Assembly (NCBI GenBank): GCA_963921255.3
Contig: CAWUEW020000003.1
Location: forward strand, 434,001-498,000
Direction of reading: 5' to 3'
Length of the DNA stretch: 64,000 nt
From: JANSYL01 sp963921255
GTDB taxonomy: Bacteria > Pseudomonadota > Alphaproteobacteria > Rhodobacterales > Rhodobacteraceae
Shown here: positions 26,180-34,102 of the stretch, piece after piece
Layout of the letters: each line of letters starts with the position of its first letter
How positions within the stretch are numbered: the first letter of the stretch is position 1
Position numbers and translations under genes: made by a program
The notes under the pieces: generated by a model
Told to the model about the DNA's origin: nothing
Seen by the model: only the letters and a program-made list of their open reading frames with translations
Database searches by the model: none

Positions 26180-27343
26180 ATGCCCGTTAAGAACCGCTTT
26201 GCAGAACTCCTCCCCGAAATCGCTGAATGGCGGCAGGACATCCACGCCCATCCCGAAATCCTGTTCGACACGCATCGCACCTCGGCCCTCGTGGCGGAGA
26301 AACTGAAGGAATTCGGCTGCGACGAGGTTGTGGAGGGCATCGGGCGCACCGGCGTCGTGGGCATCATCAAGGGCAAGGAGACCAGTTCAGGTCGGACCGT
26401 CGGCCTGCGCGCCGATATGGATGCCTTGCCCATCCACGAAGAAACCGGGGTCGACTACGCCTCCAAGACCCCCGGCGCGATGCATGCCTGCGGCCATGAT
26501 GGCCACACCGCCATGCTGTTGGGCGCGGCCAAATACCTGTCCGAAACCCGCAACTTCAATGGCACCGTGGCCGTGATCTTCCAGCCCGCCGAAGAAGGCG
26601 GCGGTGGGGGCCGCGAGATGGTCGAAGACGGCATGATGGAACAGTTCGGCATCGACGAGGTCTATGGCATGCACAATTGGCCCGGGCAGCCTGTGGGCAG
26701 CTTCGCGATTCGTCCGGGCGCCTTCTTTGCGGCGACGGATGTGTTCGACATCTACGTCACGGGCAAAGGCGGCCATGCGGCCAAACCGCAGGAGGTCGTC
26801 GATACGACCGTGATCGCCAGCCATATCGTTCTGGCCCTGCAGACGATCGCCAGCCGCAACGCGGACCCGGTCGAGCAATTGGTGGTCTCGGTGACCAGCT
26901 TCGAGACAGGCAGCACCGCCTTCAACGTCATCCCGGAAACCGTGCATCTCAAAGGCACCGTGCGGACGATGGATCTCGCCATCCGCGATTTGGCCGAGGC
27001 ACGCATGACAGCCTTTGCCGAGGGCACCGCGCAGGCCTTTGGCGGCAGCGCGAAGGTGGACTATCACCGCAACTACCCGGTGACGGTGAACTGGGAAGAC
27101 AACACCGAGTATGCCGCCGCCGCCGCGCGCGCGGTGTCCGGCGATTGCGCCGACGCGCCCCTGGTCATGGGGGGCGAGGATTTTGCGTTCATGCTCGAAG
27201 CCAAGCCGGGCGCCTATATCCTCGTCGGCAATGGCGACACCGCGAACGTGCATCACCCGAAATACAACTTCAACGATGAGGTCATCCCGGCCGGGTGTTC
27301 CTGGTGGGCCGAGATCGTCGAACAGCGGATGCCGGCGGCCTGA
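26180..27343 (+). CDS. M20 amidohydrolase, tandem copy 3
   Basis: 387 residues from the ATG at 26180, which has a GAGGA site upstream and aligns with the starts of the other two copies; the frame is open 24 residues further but overlaps copy 2. It keeps IGLRADMDALP-type, HACGHDGHTAMLLGAAKYL, QPAEEGGGG and YGMHNWPG motifs, while the C-terminus departs from the copy 1/2 wording (IPAGCSWWAEIVEQRMPAA). By eye copies 1 and 3 agree in EETG.DYAS and SETRNF, and copies 2 and 3 in GVVGIIKG/RGK. It ends the operon, about 60 bp before the phosphatase gene. Confidence 0.92.
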   Translation: MPVKNRFAELLPEIAEWRQDIHAHPEILFDTHRTSALVAEKLKEFGCDEVVEGIGRTGVVGIIKGKETSSGRTVGLRADMDALPIHEETGVDYASKTPGAMHACGHDGHTAMLLGAAKYLSETRNFNGTVAVIFQPAEEGGGGGREMVEDGMMEQFGIDEVYGMHNWPGQPVGSFAIRPGAFFAATDVFDIYVTGKGGHAAKPQEVVDTTVIASHIVLALQTIASRNADPVEQLVVSVTSFETGSTAFNVIPETVHLKGTVRTMDLAIRDLAEARMTAFAEGTAQAFGGSAKVDYHRNYPVTVNWEDNTEYAAAAARAVSGDCADAPLVMGGEDFAFMLEAKPGAYILVGNGDTANVHHPKYNFNDEVIPAGCSWWAEIVEQRMPAA

Positions 27344-27404
27344 GCGGGACGGGGCCCGCGCCGCGCCGCCTTGACCGGCCGCCGCGCTGCGGTAAGAAAC
27401 CCCG

Positions 27405-28046
27405 ATGCAATGGCTCACAGATATCGAGCGGCGGTGGCGACAGCACTACAACGTGATACCTGTCGACGCTGAGACATGGGCCCGGGCCCGGATCTACAAC
27501 CTGTGGTTCGACCACGGGGCGTTGCGCCTGTTCTGGACCAACCAGATGGAGATCGCCCCGGGGGTGTTCCGCTCCAATCACCCCGGCCCCGGGCGCTTGG
27601 CGCGCCTGAAGGCACAGGGCCTCGTTTCGGTCCTCAGCCTGCGCGGCAGTGTCGCCGCCGCCCACAATGAAACCGAGAAAGCGTATTGTGCCGACCTCGG
27701 CCTCGACTTTCACGCCATCGGCCTGTCGGACAAGGCGGCGCCGCGAAAAGAGACGTTGCTGCGGTGCATCGATCTTCTGCGACAGATCGAGCGGCCCATG
27801 CTGCTGCATTGCAAGTCCGGCGCGGACCGGGCCGGTTTGATCTCCGCGATCTATCTGATGGTGTGCGACGGCAAGTCCCTGGACGATGCCGCGCGCATGC
27901 TGAGCCCGCGCTTCCTGCATTTTCGCCAATCGCGCGCCGGCGAACTCGACCGTGTGCTTGCCGGTTTCCGCCGCGACGGAGCCGGGCGCAGCTTCGAGGA
28001 CTATCTGCACACCACCTACGATCCGGAAACACTTCCCCCCCGGTGA
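27405..28046 (+). CDS. tyrosine/dual-specificity protein phosphatase-like protein
   Basis: 213 residues. The catalytic P-loop is HCKSGADRAG with Cys136 and Arg142, the CX5R signature of the DSP/PTP superfamily, preceded by VLSLRG and a conserved helix. This is the bacterial 'tyrosine phosphatase family' found in proteobacteria, including eukaryote-like lipid phosphatases; substrate unknown. An N-terminal stretch with many Trp residues (WLTDIERRWRQHYNV) could lie on the membrane. It stands alone and converges on moaA, with a large palindromic element in between. Confidence 0.85.
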   Translation: MQWLTDIERRWRQHYNVIPVDAETWARARIYNLWFDHGALRLFWTNQMEIAPGVFRSNHPGPGRLARLKAQGLVSVLSLRGSVAAAHNETEKAYCADLGLDFHAIGLSDKAAPRKETLLRCIDLLRQIERPMLLHCKSGADRAGLISAIYLMVCDGKSLDDAARMLSPRFLHFRQSRAGELDRVLAGFRRDGAGRSFEDYLHTTYDPETLPPR

Positions 28047-28049
28047 ACA

Positions 28050-28153
28050 TGCGCGCAAAGCCCGTTCGCACGGGCTTTGGGACGCGATTGCGCAATCGCG
28101 TCCGAAGCGCCCGGACGGGCGCTTTGTCAGGCGCTTCAAGCGCCTTGCGCGCA
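28050..28153. repeat. four-hairpin palindromic element with 7-bp closing stem
   Basis: TGCGCGC (28050-28056) pairs with GCGCGCA (28147-28153) and encloses four consecutive hairpins with no mismatches. They are AAAGCCCGT/ACGGGCTTT (28057-28078), a 24-nt perfect palindrome (28080-28103), AAGCGCCCG/CGGGCGCTT (28105-28124), and AGGCGCTT/AAGCGCCT (28129-28145). It lies 3 nt after the phosphatase stop and 27 nt before the convergent moaA stop. Confidence 0.85.
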
Positions 28154-28180
28154 CCGGGTGGCGGAGAGGGGTGCGGTGGT

Positions 28181-29191
28181 TCAGCCGCCGGTATGGCTCA
28201 TGTGGCGGCTGACCTGCCCGTCGACGGTCTGGCGGGAGTAATCGAAATCATGCCCTTTGGGCTTGAGCGCAATGGCGGCGCGGATCGCATCTTCCAGCAC
28301 CGCATCGTCCGGGCTGGCGCGCAGGGGCGCCCGCAGGTCGGCCATATCCTCCTGGCCCAGGCACATGTAAAGCTCGCCGGTGCAGGTCAGGCGCACGCGG
28401 TTGCAGCTTTCGCAGAAATTGTGGGTCAGCGGCGTGATGAAGCCGATCTTTTGCCCGGTCTCCTGCACCTGCACGTAGCGTGCCGGACCGCCGGTGCGTT
28501 CGGCCAGGTCGATCAGCGTAAACCGGTCGGCCAGCCGCGCGCGCAGGTCCTTCAGACTCCAGTATTGTCCGAACCGGTCTTCATTGCCCAGATCGCCCAT
28601 GGGCATGACCTCGATGAAGGTCAGGTCCATATCGCGCGCGGCACACCAGGCCTGCAGGTCGAACAGCTCGTCCTCGTTAAAGCCCTTCAGCGCCACGGCG
28701 TTGATCTTCACCCGCAGTCCGGCCGCCTGGGCCGCATCGATGCCCTTCAACACTTGGGGCAGGCGGCCCCATCGCGTGATGTCCGCGAACTTCTGCTCGT
28801 CCAGCGTATCGAGCGAGACATTCACCCGCCGCACGCCGGCGGCATAGAGATCGTCGGCAAAGCGGGCCAACTGGCTGCCATTCGTGGTCAGCGTCAGCTC
28901 TTTCAGAGCGCCCGACTCCAGATGCCGGCTCATGCTGCGAAAGAAGGTCAGGATGTCCCGCCGCACCAGCGGCTCACCGCCCGTGATCCGCAGTTTTTCG
29001 ACCCCCAGACGCACGAAGGTCGAACACATCCGGTCCAGCTCTTCGAGGGTCAGAAGCTCTTTCTTCGGCAGGAACGTCATGTTCTCGGACATGCAGTAGA
29101 CGCAGCGAAAATCGCAGCGGTCTGTCACCGAAACGCGCAGATAGGAAATCGCGCGCTGGAACGGGTCGATCAATGGGGCAGCCTCGGTCAT
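28181..29191 (-). CDS. moaA: GTP 3',8-cyclase MoaA
   Basis: 336 residues. A radical SAM enzyme for the first step of molybdenum cofactor synthesis. The first [4Fe-4S] cluster is bound by Cys26, Cys30 and Cys33 (CDFRCVYC). RITGGEPLVRRDI and the NVSLDTLD segment follow. The second cluster motif is CESCNRVRLTCTGELYMCL near residue 265. It ends in Gly-Gly, as MoaA does. It is divergent from the lipoprotein gene, and no other moa genes are in the window. Confidence 0.96.
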   Translation of the reverse strand: MTEAAPLIDPFQRAISYLRVSVTDRCDFRCVYCMSENMTFLPKKELLTLEELDRMCSTFVRLGVEKLRITGGEPLVRRDILTFFRSMSRHLESGALKELTLTTNGSQLARFADDLYAAGVRRVNVSLDTLDEQKFADITRWGRLPQVLKGIDAAQAAGLRVKINAVALKGFNEDELFDLQAWCAARDMDLTFIEVMPMGDLGNEDRFGQYWSLKDLRARLADRFTLIDLAERTGGPARYVQVQETGQKIGFITPLTHNFCESCNRVRLTCTGELYMCLGQEDMADLRAPLRASPDDAVLEDAIRAAIALKPKGHDFDYSRQTVDGQVSRHMSHTGG

Positions 29192-29289
29192 GGCGCCAAC
29201 CTAGGCACCTGCAGGCGGCGCCGCAAGATGTGCCGCGCCGCCCGGTGCATTGGTTGCGGCCCGCGGGCGAAGCGGCTAGCGTCGCGCGC

Positions 29290-29754
29290 ATGAAAATCAG
29301 ACTGTTTGCCCCCCTTCTTCTGGCGGCGCTTGCCGCGTGCACCCAGGTTCCCGACGATGTGGTCGAAGACCCGCCTGCCGTGGCCCCGTTGGCGACGCCG
29401 GTCGGCATCGCGCCGGTCACGACGGGGGCAGCCCCGGACGGCGCCGCCGCCGCCGCGGGGCGCGCGCCCGAGATTGCCACCGGCGTATCCGATCCGGGGT
29501 TCCTCGGGTTCTCGGTCACAAGCTTGGGTGATGTGACGAGTCCGGGTCTGTGGCTTGAAACGCCGCTGGTCGCCGAGGAAGGCCCGGGCCGCGTGGTGTC
29601 GGAAAACGGTCTGCAACTCGATCTGCTGCTCAAGCCCACCGGCGGCGCCCGCGACAGCGGCTCGCGCCTCTCGCTCGAAGGATATCAGGCGCTCGGTTTG
29701 GATCTGGCGGCGACCCCGACGCTGACGGTCATGGGGATGTTGGGCGGCGGTTGA
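29290..29754 (+). CDS. lipoprotein of unknown function
   Basis: 154 residues from the ATG at 29290; the frame is open upstream but that part overlaps the moaA region. The signal peptide MKIRLFAPLLLAALAAC ends in a lipobox (LAAC), so Cys17 should be lipidated. The next 55 residues are Pro/Ala/Val/Gly-rich and probably flexible. The C-terminal half (DPGFLGFSVTSLGDVTSPGL ... NGLQLDLLLKPTGG) looks globular. It resembles small lipoproteins common in Rhodobacteraceae. No function can be assigned. Confidence 0.75.
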   Translation: MKIRLFAPLLLAALAACTQVPDDVVEDPPAVAPLATPVGIAPVTTGAAPDGAAAAAGRAPEIATGVSDPGFLGFSVTSLGDVTSPGLWLETPLVAEEGPGRVVSENGLQLDLLLKPTGGARDSGSRLSLEGYQALGLDLAATPTLTVMGMLGGG

Positions 29755-29800
29755 GCGGCCCACGGCACAGCGGGCATTCGGAGGGAGGGGAGGACCACCG

Positions 29801-31246
29801 ATGGATCGACGCCTCTTCAAACACCCAGGCGCCTGGGCAGACCTGTCGCAGGCCTTCACATGGGACGTGCCGGACCATCTGAACATCGCGACACTGTGCT
29901 GCGACAGTTGGGCCGCAGCGGCGCCGGACCAGGTAGCCGTCATCCATGTCGCGGCCGACGGCACCCGTACACGCTGGACCTATGCGGCGCTCAAACGGGC
30001 TTCCGACGCCATGGCGGTCGCGCTGCGCGCCCGGGGCCTCGGGCCGGGCGACCGGATCGCCGTGATGCTGCCACAACACCCGGCCGTCTTGATTACTCAT
30101 TTCGCGGCCATGAAACTGGGGGCCGTGTCGCTGCCCTTGTTCACCCTCTTCGGGACCGAGGCGTTGCGCTACAGGTTGGCTGACTCAGGGGCCAAGATGG
30201 CCATCACCGACGCTGCATCGCTTGAGAAACTGGTGGGGCTTGCCCCAGACCTGCCCGATCTTCCGCACATCATCTCCACCGGCCCCGCCGCCGCCCCGAT
30301 CCTGGCGTTCGACGACATGCTCAACACCGCCACGGACGGGTTTCGCCCGGTGGCCACCCGCGCCGATGATCCGGCGGTCATGATCTATACCTCCGGCACC
30401 ACGGGCGATCCCAAGGGCGTGCTCCATGCGCATCGGTTTCTCATCGGGCATTTGCCCTGCATGGAGCTCAGCCAGGCCTGGTTCCCCCAGGCGGGCGATG
30501 TGGGCTGGACCCCGGCGGACTGGGCCTGGATTGGTGGGCTGATGGATATGGCGCTGCCCTGTCTCTACTACGGGGTGCCGCTGGTCTCGCATCGCTTCGC
30601 CAAGTTCGACCCCGAGGCGGCCCTGCGCCTCATGGCCGAGGAACAGGTGACGAACGCCTTCATCCCGCCCACCGCGCTGCGCCTGATGCGCGATGCGCCG
30701 GTGCCCGCGGATCTGCGCCTGCGCGCGATCGGATCGGGGGGCGAGGCGCTCGGCCCGGTCGGCTCGGGCGCGGTGGGCGAGGTCTGCGTGCAGGCGCCCG
30801 ATCCCGTCATGTTCCTGGAATACTGGAACAAGCCCGAGGCCACGGCGAAGAAGGTGGTCGATGGATGGCTGCGGACCGGGGATCTCGCGACGCAACGCAG
30901 CGATGGCCAGGTCGTCTTTCACGCCCGCGATGACGACGTCATCACCTCCGCCGGGTATCGCGTCGGGCCGGTCGAAATCGAACAGGCCCTCACGCGGCAC
31001 CCGGACGTGACCCTGGCCGCGGTGGTCGGTGAACCCGATCCCGTCCGGACCGAGATCATCGTCGCCCATGTCGTCCTGCGCGACGGTGCGGATTGGTCGG
31101 GCCTCGAAGAGGCTCTCAAAGCGCGCGTGCGCGCGGACGTATCGGCCCACGTGGTGCCGCGCAAGATCCTCCGGGCGGACAGCCTGCCCATGACCGCCAC
31201 GGGCAAGGTGATGCGCCGCGCCCTGCGCACCTCCGGGGCCACCTGA
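29801..31246 (+). CDS. acyl-CoA synthetase family protein with internal deletion
   Basis: 481 residues, about 60 shorter than the acetyl/medium-chain acyl-CoA synthetases it resembles. The start has a very strong GGAGG-type ribosome site. It keeps the A3 loop YTSGTTGDPKGV (196-207), the WLRTGDLA segment, DDDVITSAGYRVGP and the C-terminal TATGKVMRR lysine. Between IGSGGEALG (to residue 318) and GAVGEVCVQAPDP (from 323), however, the whole block that should hold the YGQTE (A5) motif and the following hairpin is missing, with the frame intact. That block binds adenine and the acyl-adenylate, so activity is doubtful. It may be a decaying gene. Confidence 0.85.
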   Translation: MDRRLFKHPGAWADLSQAFTWDVPDHLNIATLCCDSWAAAAPDQVAVIHVAADGTRTRWTYAALKRASDAMAVALRARGLGPGDRIAVMLPQHPAVLITHFAAMKLGAVSLPLFTLFGTEALRYRLADSGAKMAITDAASLEKLVGLAPDLPDLPHIISTGPAAAPILAFDDMLNTATDGFRPVATRADDPAVMIYTSGTTGDPKGVLHAHRFLIGHLPCMELSQAWFPQAGDVGWTPADWAWIGGLMDMALPCLYYGVPLVSHRFAKFDPEAALRLMAEEQVTNAFIPPTALRLMRDAPVPADLRLRAIGSGGEALGPVGSGAVGEVCVQAPDPVMFLEYWNKPEATAKKVVDGWLRTGDLATQRSDGQVVFHARDDDVITSAGYRVGPVEIEQALTRHPDVTLAAVVGEPDPVRTEIIVAHVVLRDGADWSGLEEALKARVRADVSAHVVPRKILRADSLPMTATGKVMRRALRTSGAT

Positions 31247-31310
31247 CGCCAAGGCTGCGCGGGACCTCTCCCGCCTGCCGTCTCTGTTTCTCAAATATCC
31301 TGGGGGGAGC

Positions 31311-31334
31311 GCGAGGGGGGCAACCCCCCCTCGC
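31311..31334. repeat. GC-rich hairpin in the synthetase-DUF3422 gap
   Basis: GCGAGGGGGG (31311-31320) and CCCCCCTCGC (31325-31334) form a perfect 10-bp stem with a CAAC loop. It lies 64 nt after the synthetase stop, between convergent genes, and follows TTTCTCAAATATCC (31288-31301). Probably a bidirectional transcription end, though no T-run follows. Confidence 0.6.
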
Positions 31335-31337
31335 CCC

Positions 31338-31400
31338 GGTCGGCGCCGTTAGGCGGCGACCCATTCCAGCGGTCGGCGCCGCCCGGCGACGATCCATTTC
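31338..31400. repeat. imperfect tandem repeat, 33-bp spacing
   Basis: GGTCGGCGCCG occurs at 31338 and again at 31371. After each copy come similar bases (CGGCGACCCATT in the first, CGACGATCCATT in the second). Nothing coding is seen in this 195-bp gap. Confidence 0.55.
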
Positions 31401-31441
31401 TTGGGGGGCGCACCGTAAGGGGGCGATCCGGTCGGGCGCTC

Positions 31442-32725
31442 TCACTTTTCCATCGAGCGGCGGATCGAATGCACGACGGCCCAGACCAGGGCCACGACCG
31501 GCAACACGGCCCCCGCGGTCAGCAGCGTCTTGCTCACCCCCATCGGTTCGGCCAGCGGCGCGATCAAATAGACCACAAGGTTCACGGCATAATAGCTGAT
31601 CGCAACAACCGAGAGCCCCTCGACCGTTTTCTGCAGCCGCAACTGCAAATCCGCCCGGTGGTTCATGCTTTCCAGAAGGTCCTGGTTCTGCGCGGATCGA
31701 TCGACATCCACCCGCGTCCGCAGCAGGTCGCCGGCCCGGATGGCGCGATCCGTCATGGAATAAAGCCGTCGCTCCGTGGCCTTGATCGTGCGCATGGCAG
31801 GATCGAAACGGCGCATCATGAACTCGCCGAACGTCTGGCGCCCCATGAAGCGTTCCTCGCGCAACACCACGATCCGTTGCGTGACCAAGGCTTCATAGGC
31901 GCCGGTCGCGCCAAACCGGAAGGCGCTTTCGGTCTGCATCTGTTCCAGTTCGGCAGCGATGGCCAACAGTTGGCCAAGCGTTTCATCCGGCTTGGCCAGA
32001 TCGCCGGTCATGTCGCCCACCAATTGCGTCAGACTCTCGTCGATCTCGCCCATGCGCCGCGCGATGGTGCGGGCGCGCGGCAGCCCTAACATGGACATGG
32101 TCTTGTAGGTTTCGATCTCGCAAATCCGCTGCACGATCCGTCCGATGCGCCGGTTGCCGGTGTCGGGCCTGCAAAACACGGCAAAGCGCATATGCCCGGC
32201 GCTGTCGATCCGGAAATCCCCGGCCACGATGGCGGTCTGGTCCAGCACCTCGCTCACGGCCAGGCTTTCGGGCACCAGCCAGTCGGCCAGCATGTCGCCG
32301 ATGTCGTCGCTGTTGTCGGGCACCGGTGCGATGCGGATATGAGCCGAGGTGACCCGTGTGCCCGGGGCCTCGGCCAGCCAATCCTCCGGAAACACCTCCC
32401 AGGCGGTCGGGTCGAAGGGCCGCTCGCCGTTGCTGTCCATGAAGGCCGTGATGGTCACGAACTCGGTGTGCTGTTCCCACTTCAGGCGGAACTTGCCCAG
32501 ATCCCCGAAGTAATGGGTGGCGTCCGGTGCGGGATGATCCGCGCCGAACCGATCCAGAAGCGCGATCAGATGCGCGCGATCCTTCGCCCGGTCGCGCTTG
32601 GCGGCCTGGTGCGGTTCCTTGATGGCCAGAAACACCGCCTGCCCCGGGCAGGGGACGGACGGGAAGGGCCGGGCATGCAACTCATTGGCCAGCTGATAGC
32701 GCAGCGGGTGATCGTTCAGGGGCAT
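31442..32725 (-). CDS. DUF3422 family membrane-anchored protein
   Basis: 427 residues. The opening HPLRYQLANELHARPFP is the mark of the DUF3422 family, followed by the KWEQHTEF segment. The middle is helical and probably coiled (residues about 200-370). Two membrane helices close the protein (VVAISYYAVNLVVYLIAPL and TLLTAGAVLPVVALVWAVVHSI), leaving a short basic tail. The bulk would face the cytoplasm. Function is not known. It has its own transcription unit, convergent with the acyl-CoA synthetase. Confidence 0.9.
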   Translation of the reverse strand: MPLNDHPLRYQLANELHARPFPSVPCPGQAVFLAIKEPHQAAKRDRAKDRAHLIALLDRFGADHPAPDATHYFGDLGKFRLKWEQHTEFVTITAFMDSNGERPFDPTAWEVFPEDWLAEAPGTRVTSAHIRIAPVPDNSDDIGDMLADWLVPESLAVSEVLDQTAIVAGDFRIDSAGHMRFAVFCRPDTGNRRIGRIVQRICEIETYKTMSMLGLPRARTIARRMGEIDESLTQLVGDMTGDLAKPDETLGQLLAIAAELEQMQTESAFRFGATGAYEALVTQRIVVLREERFMGRQTFGEFMMRRFDPAMRTIKATERRLYSMTDRAIRAGDLLRTRVDVDRSAQNQDLLESMNHRADLQLRLQKTVEGLSVVAISYYAVNLVVYLIAPLAEPMGVSKTLLTAGAVLPVVALVWAVVHSIRRSMEK

Positions 32726-32809
32726 CGCAACAGGTCCACACGAAAACTCATGCTTCCCTATTTAGCGTATTTGCCCCCCTGCAAACAGAAAAAATCCTGA
32801 AATATGAAA

Positions 32810-32842
32810 GGGTTGGCGGGATACAACGGCATACCGCAACCC
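32810..32842 (-). terminator. candidate terminator of kynU
   Basis: GGGTTG-CGG (32810-32819, one bulged G) pairs with CCGCAACCC (32834-32842). Read on the minus strand it follows the kynU stop and is trailed by TTTCATATTTC. The stem is imperfect and the T-run is broken. Confidence 0.4.
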
Positions 32843-32877
32843 CAACCCCCCGCAAACGCGCGAAAAAACCGTGCCGC

Positions 32878-34068
32878 TCAGGTCACCCGATTGCGCACCT
32901 GGTAGGCCGGATCGAGATAGGCCTTGCTGGTCAGGATGTCGGCCAGAATTGCAACGGCGGCATCGATGTCGGCTTCGGACAGGTAAAGCGGCGTGAACCC
33001 AAAGCGCATCACATCGGGGGCGCGGAAGTCGCCGATCACGCCGCGGGCGATCAGCGCCTGCATGGCCGCATAGCCCTGCGCGAAGCGGAACGACACCTGG
33101 CTTCCGCGCTGCGCGGGGTCACGGGGGCTGGCCAGCGTCACATCGGGGCAGTGCGCTTCGACACCGGCGATGAACCGTTCCGACAGGCGGATGGATTGCG
33201 CGCGCACATCGGCCATCTCGACCCCGTCCCAGGCTGCCATGGCGGCTTCGAGCACGCGCATCTGCACCACTGGCGGCGTGCCGACCCGCATGCGCGTGAT
33301 GCCCGGGGCCGGGCGGTAGTCGAGCTCGAAATCAAACGGCGCCGCGTGGCCCAACCAGCCGTTCAGCAACGTCGGGGCCGTGTCGGCATGGCGCGCGGCC
33401 ACCGTGATGAAGGCCGGCGCGCCCGGTCCGCCATTGAGGTATTTGTAGGTGCAGCCCACGGCGAAATCCGCATCTGCCCCGACCAGATCGACCTCGATCG
33501 CGCCGGCGGAATGGGCCAGGTCCCACACCGTGATGGCCCCGACGGCGTGGGCCTGTGCCGTCAACGCGGCCATGTCGTGCATCCGGCCCGTGCGATAGTC
33601 GACCTGCGTCAACATCAGGACACCCACCTCGTCGGTCAGGGCCTCGGCCACATCCTCGGGGTCGACCAGGCGCAGCTCGTACGCCCCGCCCATCGTGTCG
33701 AGCAGCCCTTGCGCCATGTACAGATCGGACGGAAAGTTCCCTGTATCGCCCAAAACGACCATGCGATCCGTCATCCTCAAGGCCGCCCCTAGCGCCTGGT
33801 ACAGGCGGATCGACAGGGTATCGCCCACAATCGTCGTGCCCGGCGCCGCCCCGATCAGGCGCCCGACCTTGTCCCCCAGGGCTTCGGGCAGGGCCATCCA
33901 CCTGGCCTTGTTCCAGCCGGTGATCAGCATCTCGCCCCATTCGTCCTGCAGAACCCGGGCGGCGGCGGCCTGCGCCGTCTTGGGCAGGGGGCCAAGGGAA
34001 TTGCCGTCGAGGTAGATGACCCCGTCAGGCATGTGGAACAGTGTTCGGGTGTGATCGAAATCGGTCAT
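32878..34068 (-). CDS. kynU: kynureninase
   Basis: 396 residues from the ATG at 34068; the frame extends 25 residues upstream but MTDFDHTR fits the family. It is a fold-type I PLP enzyme: IYLDGNSLGPLP near residue 18, VWDLAHSAGA for the PLP-ring aspartate region, and CTYKYLNGGPG with the Schiff-base Lys209. RMRVGTPPV follows. KynU splits kynurenine to anthranilate and alanine, or hydroxykynurenine to hydroxyanthranilate, in tryptophan breakdown. It follows the SDR gene by 34 bp in the same direction. No kynA or kynB is in the window. Confidence 0.94.
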   Translation of the reverse strand: MTDFDHTRTLFHMPDGVIYLDGNSLGPLPKTAQAAAARVLQDEWGEMLITGWNKARWMALPEALGDKVGRLIGAAPGTTIVGDTLSIRLYQALGAALRMTDRMVVLGDTGNFPSDLYMAQGLLDTMGGAYELRLVDPEDVAEALTDEVGVLMLTQVDYRTGRMHDMAALTAQAHAVGAITVWDLAHSAGAIEVDLVGADADFAVGCTYKYLNGGPGAPAFITVAARHADTAPTLLNGWLGHAAPFDFELDYRPAPGITRMRVGTPPVVQMRVLEAAMAAWDGVEMADVRAQSIRLSERFIAGVEAHCPDVTLASPRDPAQRGSQVSFRFAQGYAAMQALIARGVIGDFRAPDVMRFGFTPLYLSEADIDAAVAILADILTSKAYLDPAYQVRNRVT

Positions 34069-34102
34069 CTGTGGCTTTCTGTCGGCACGGGGCGCGGGTC
34101 CG

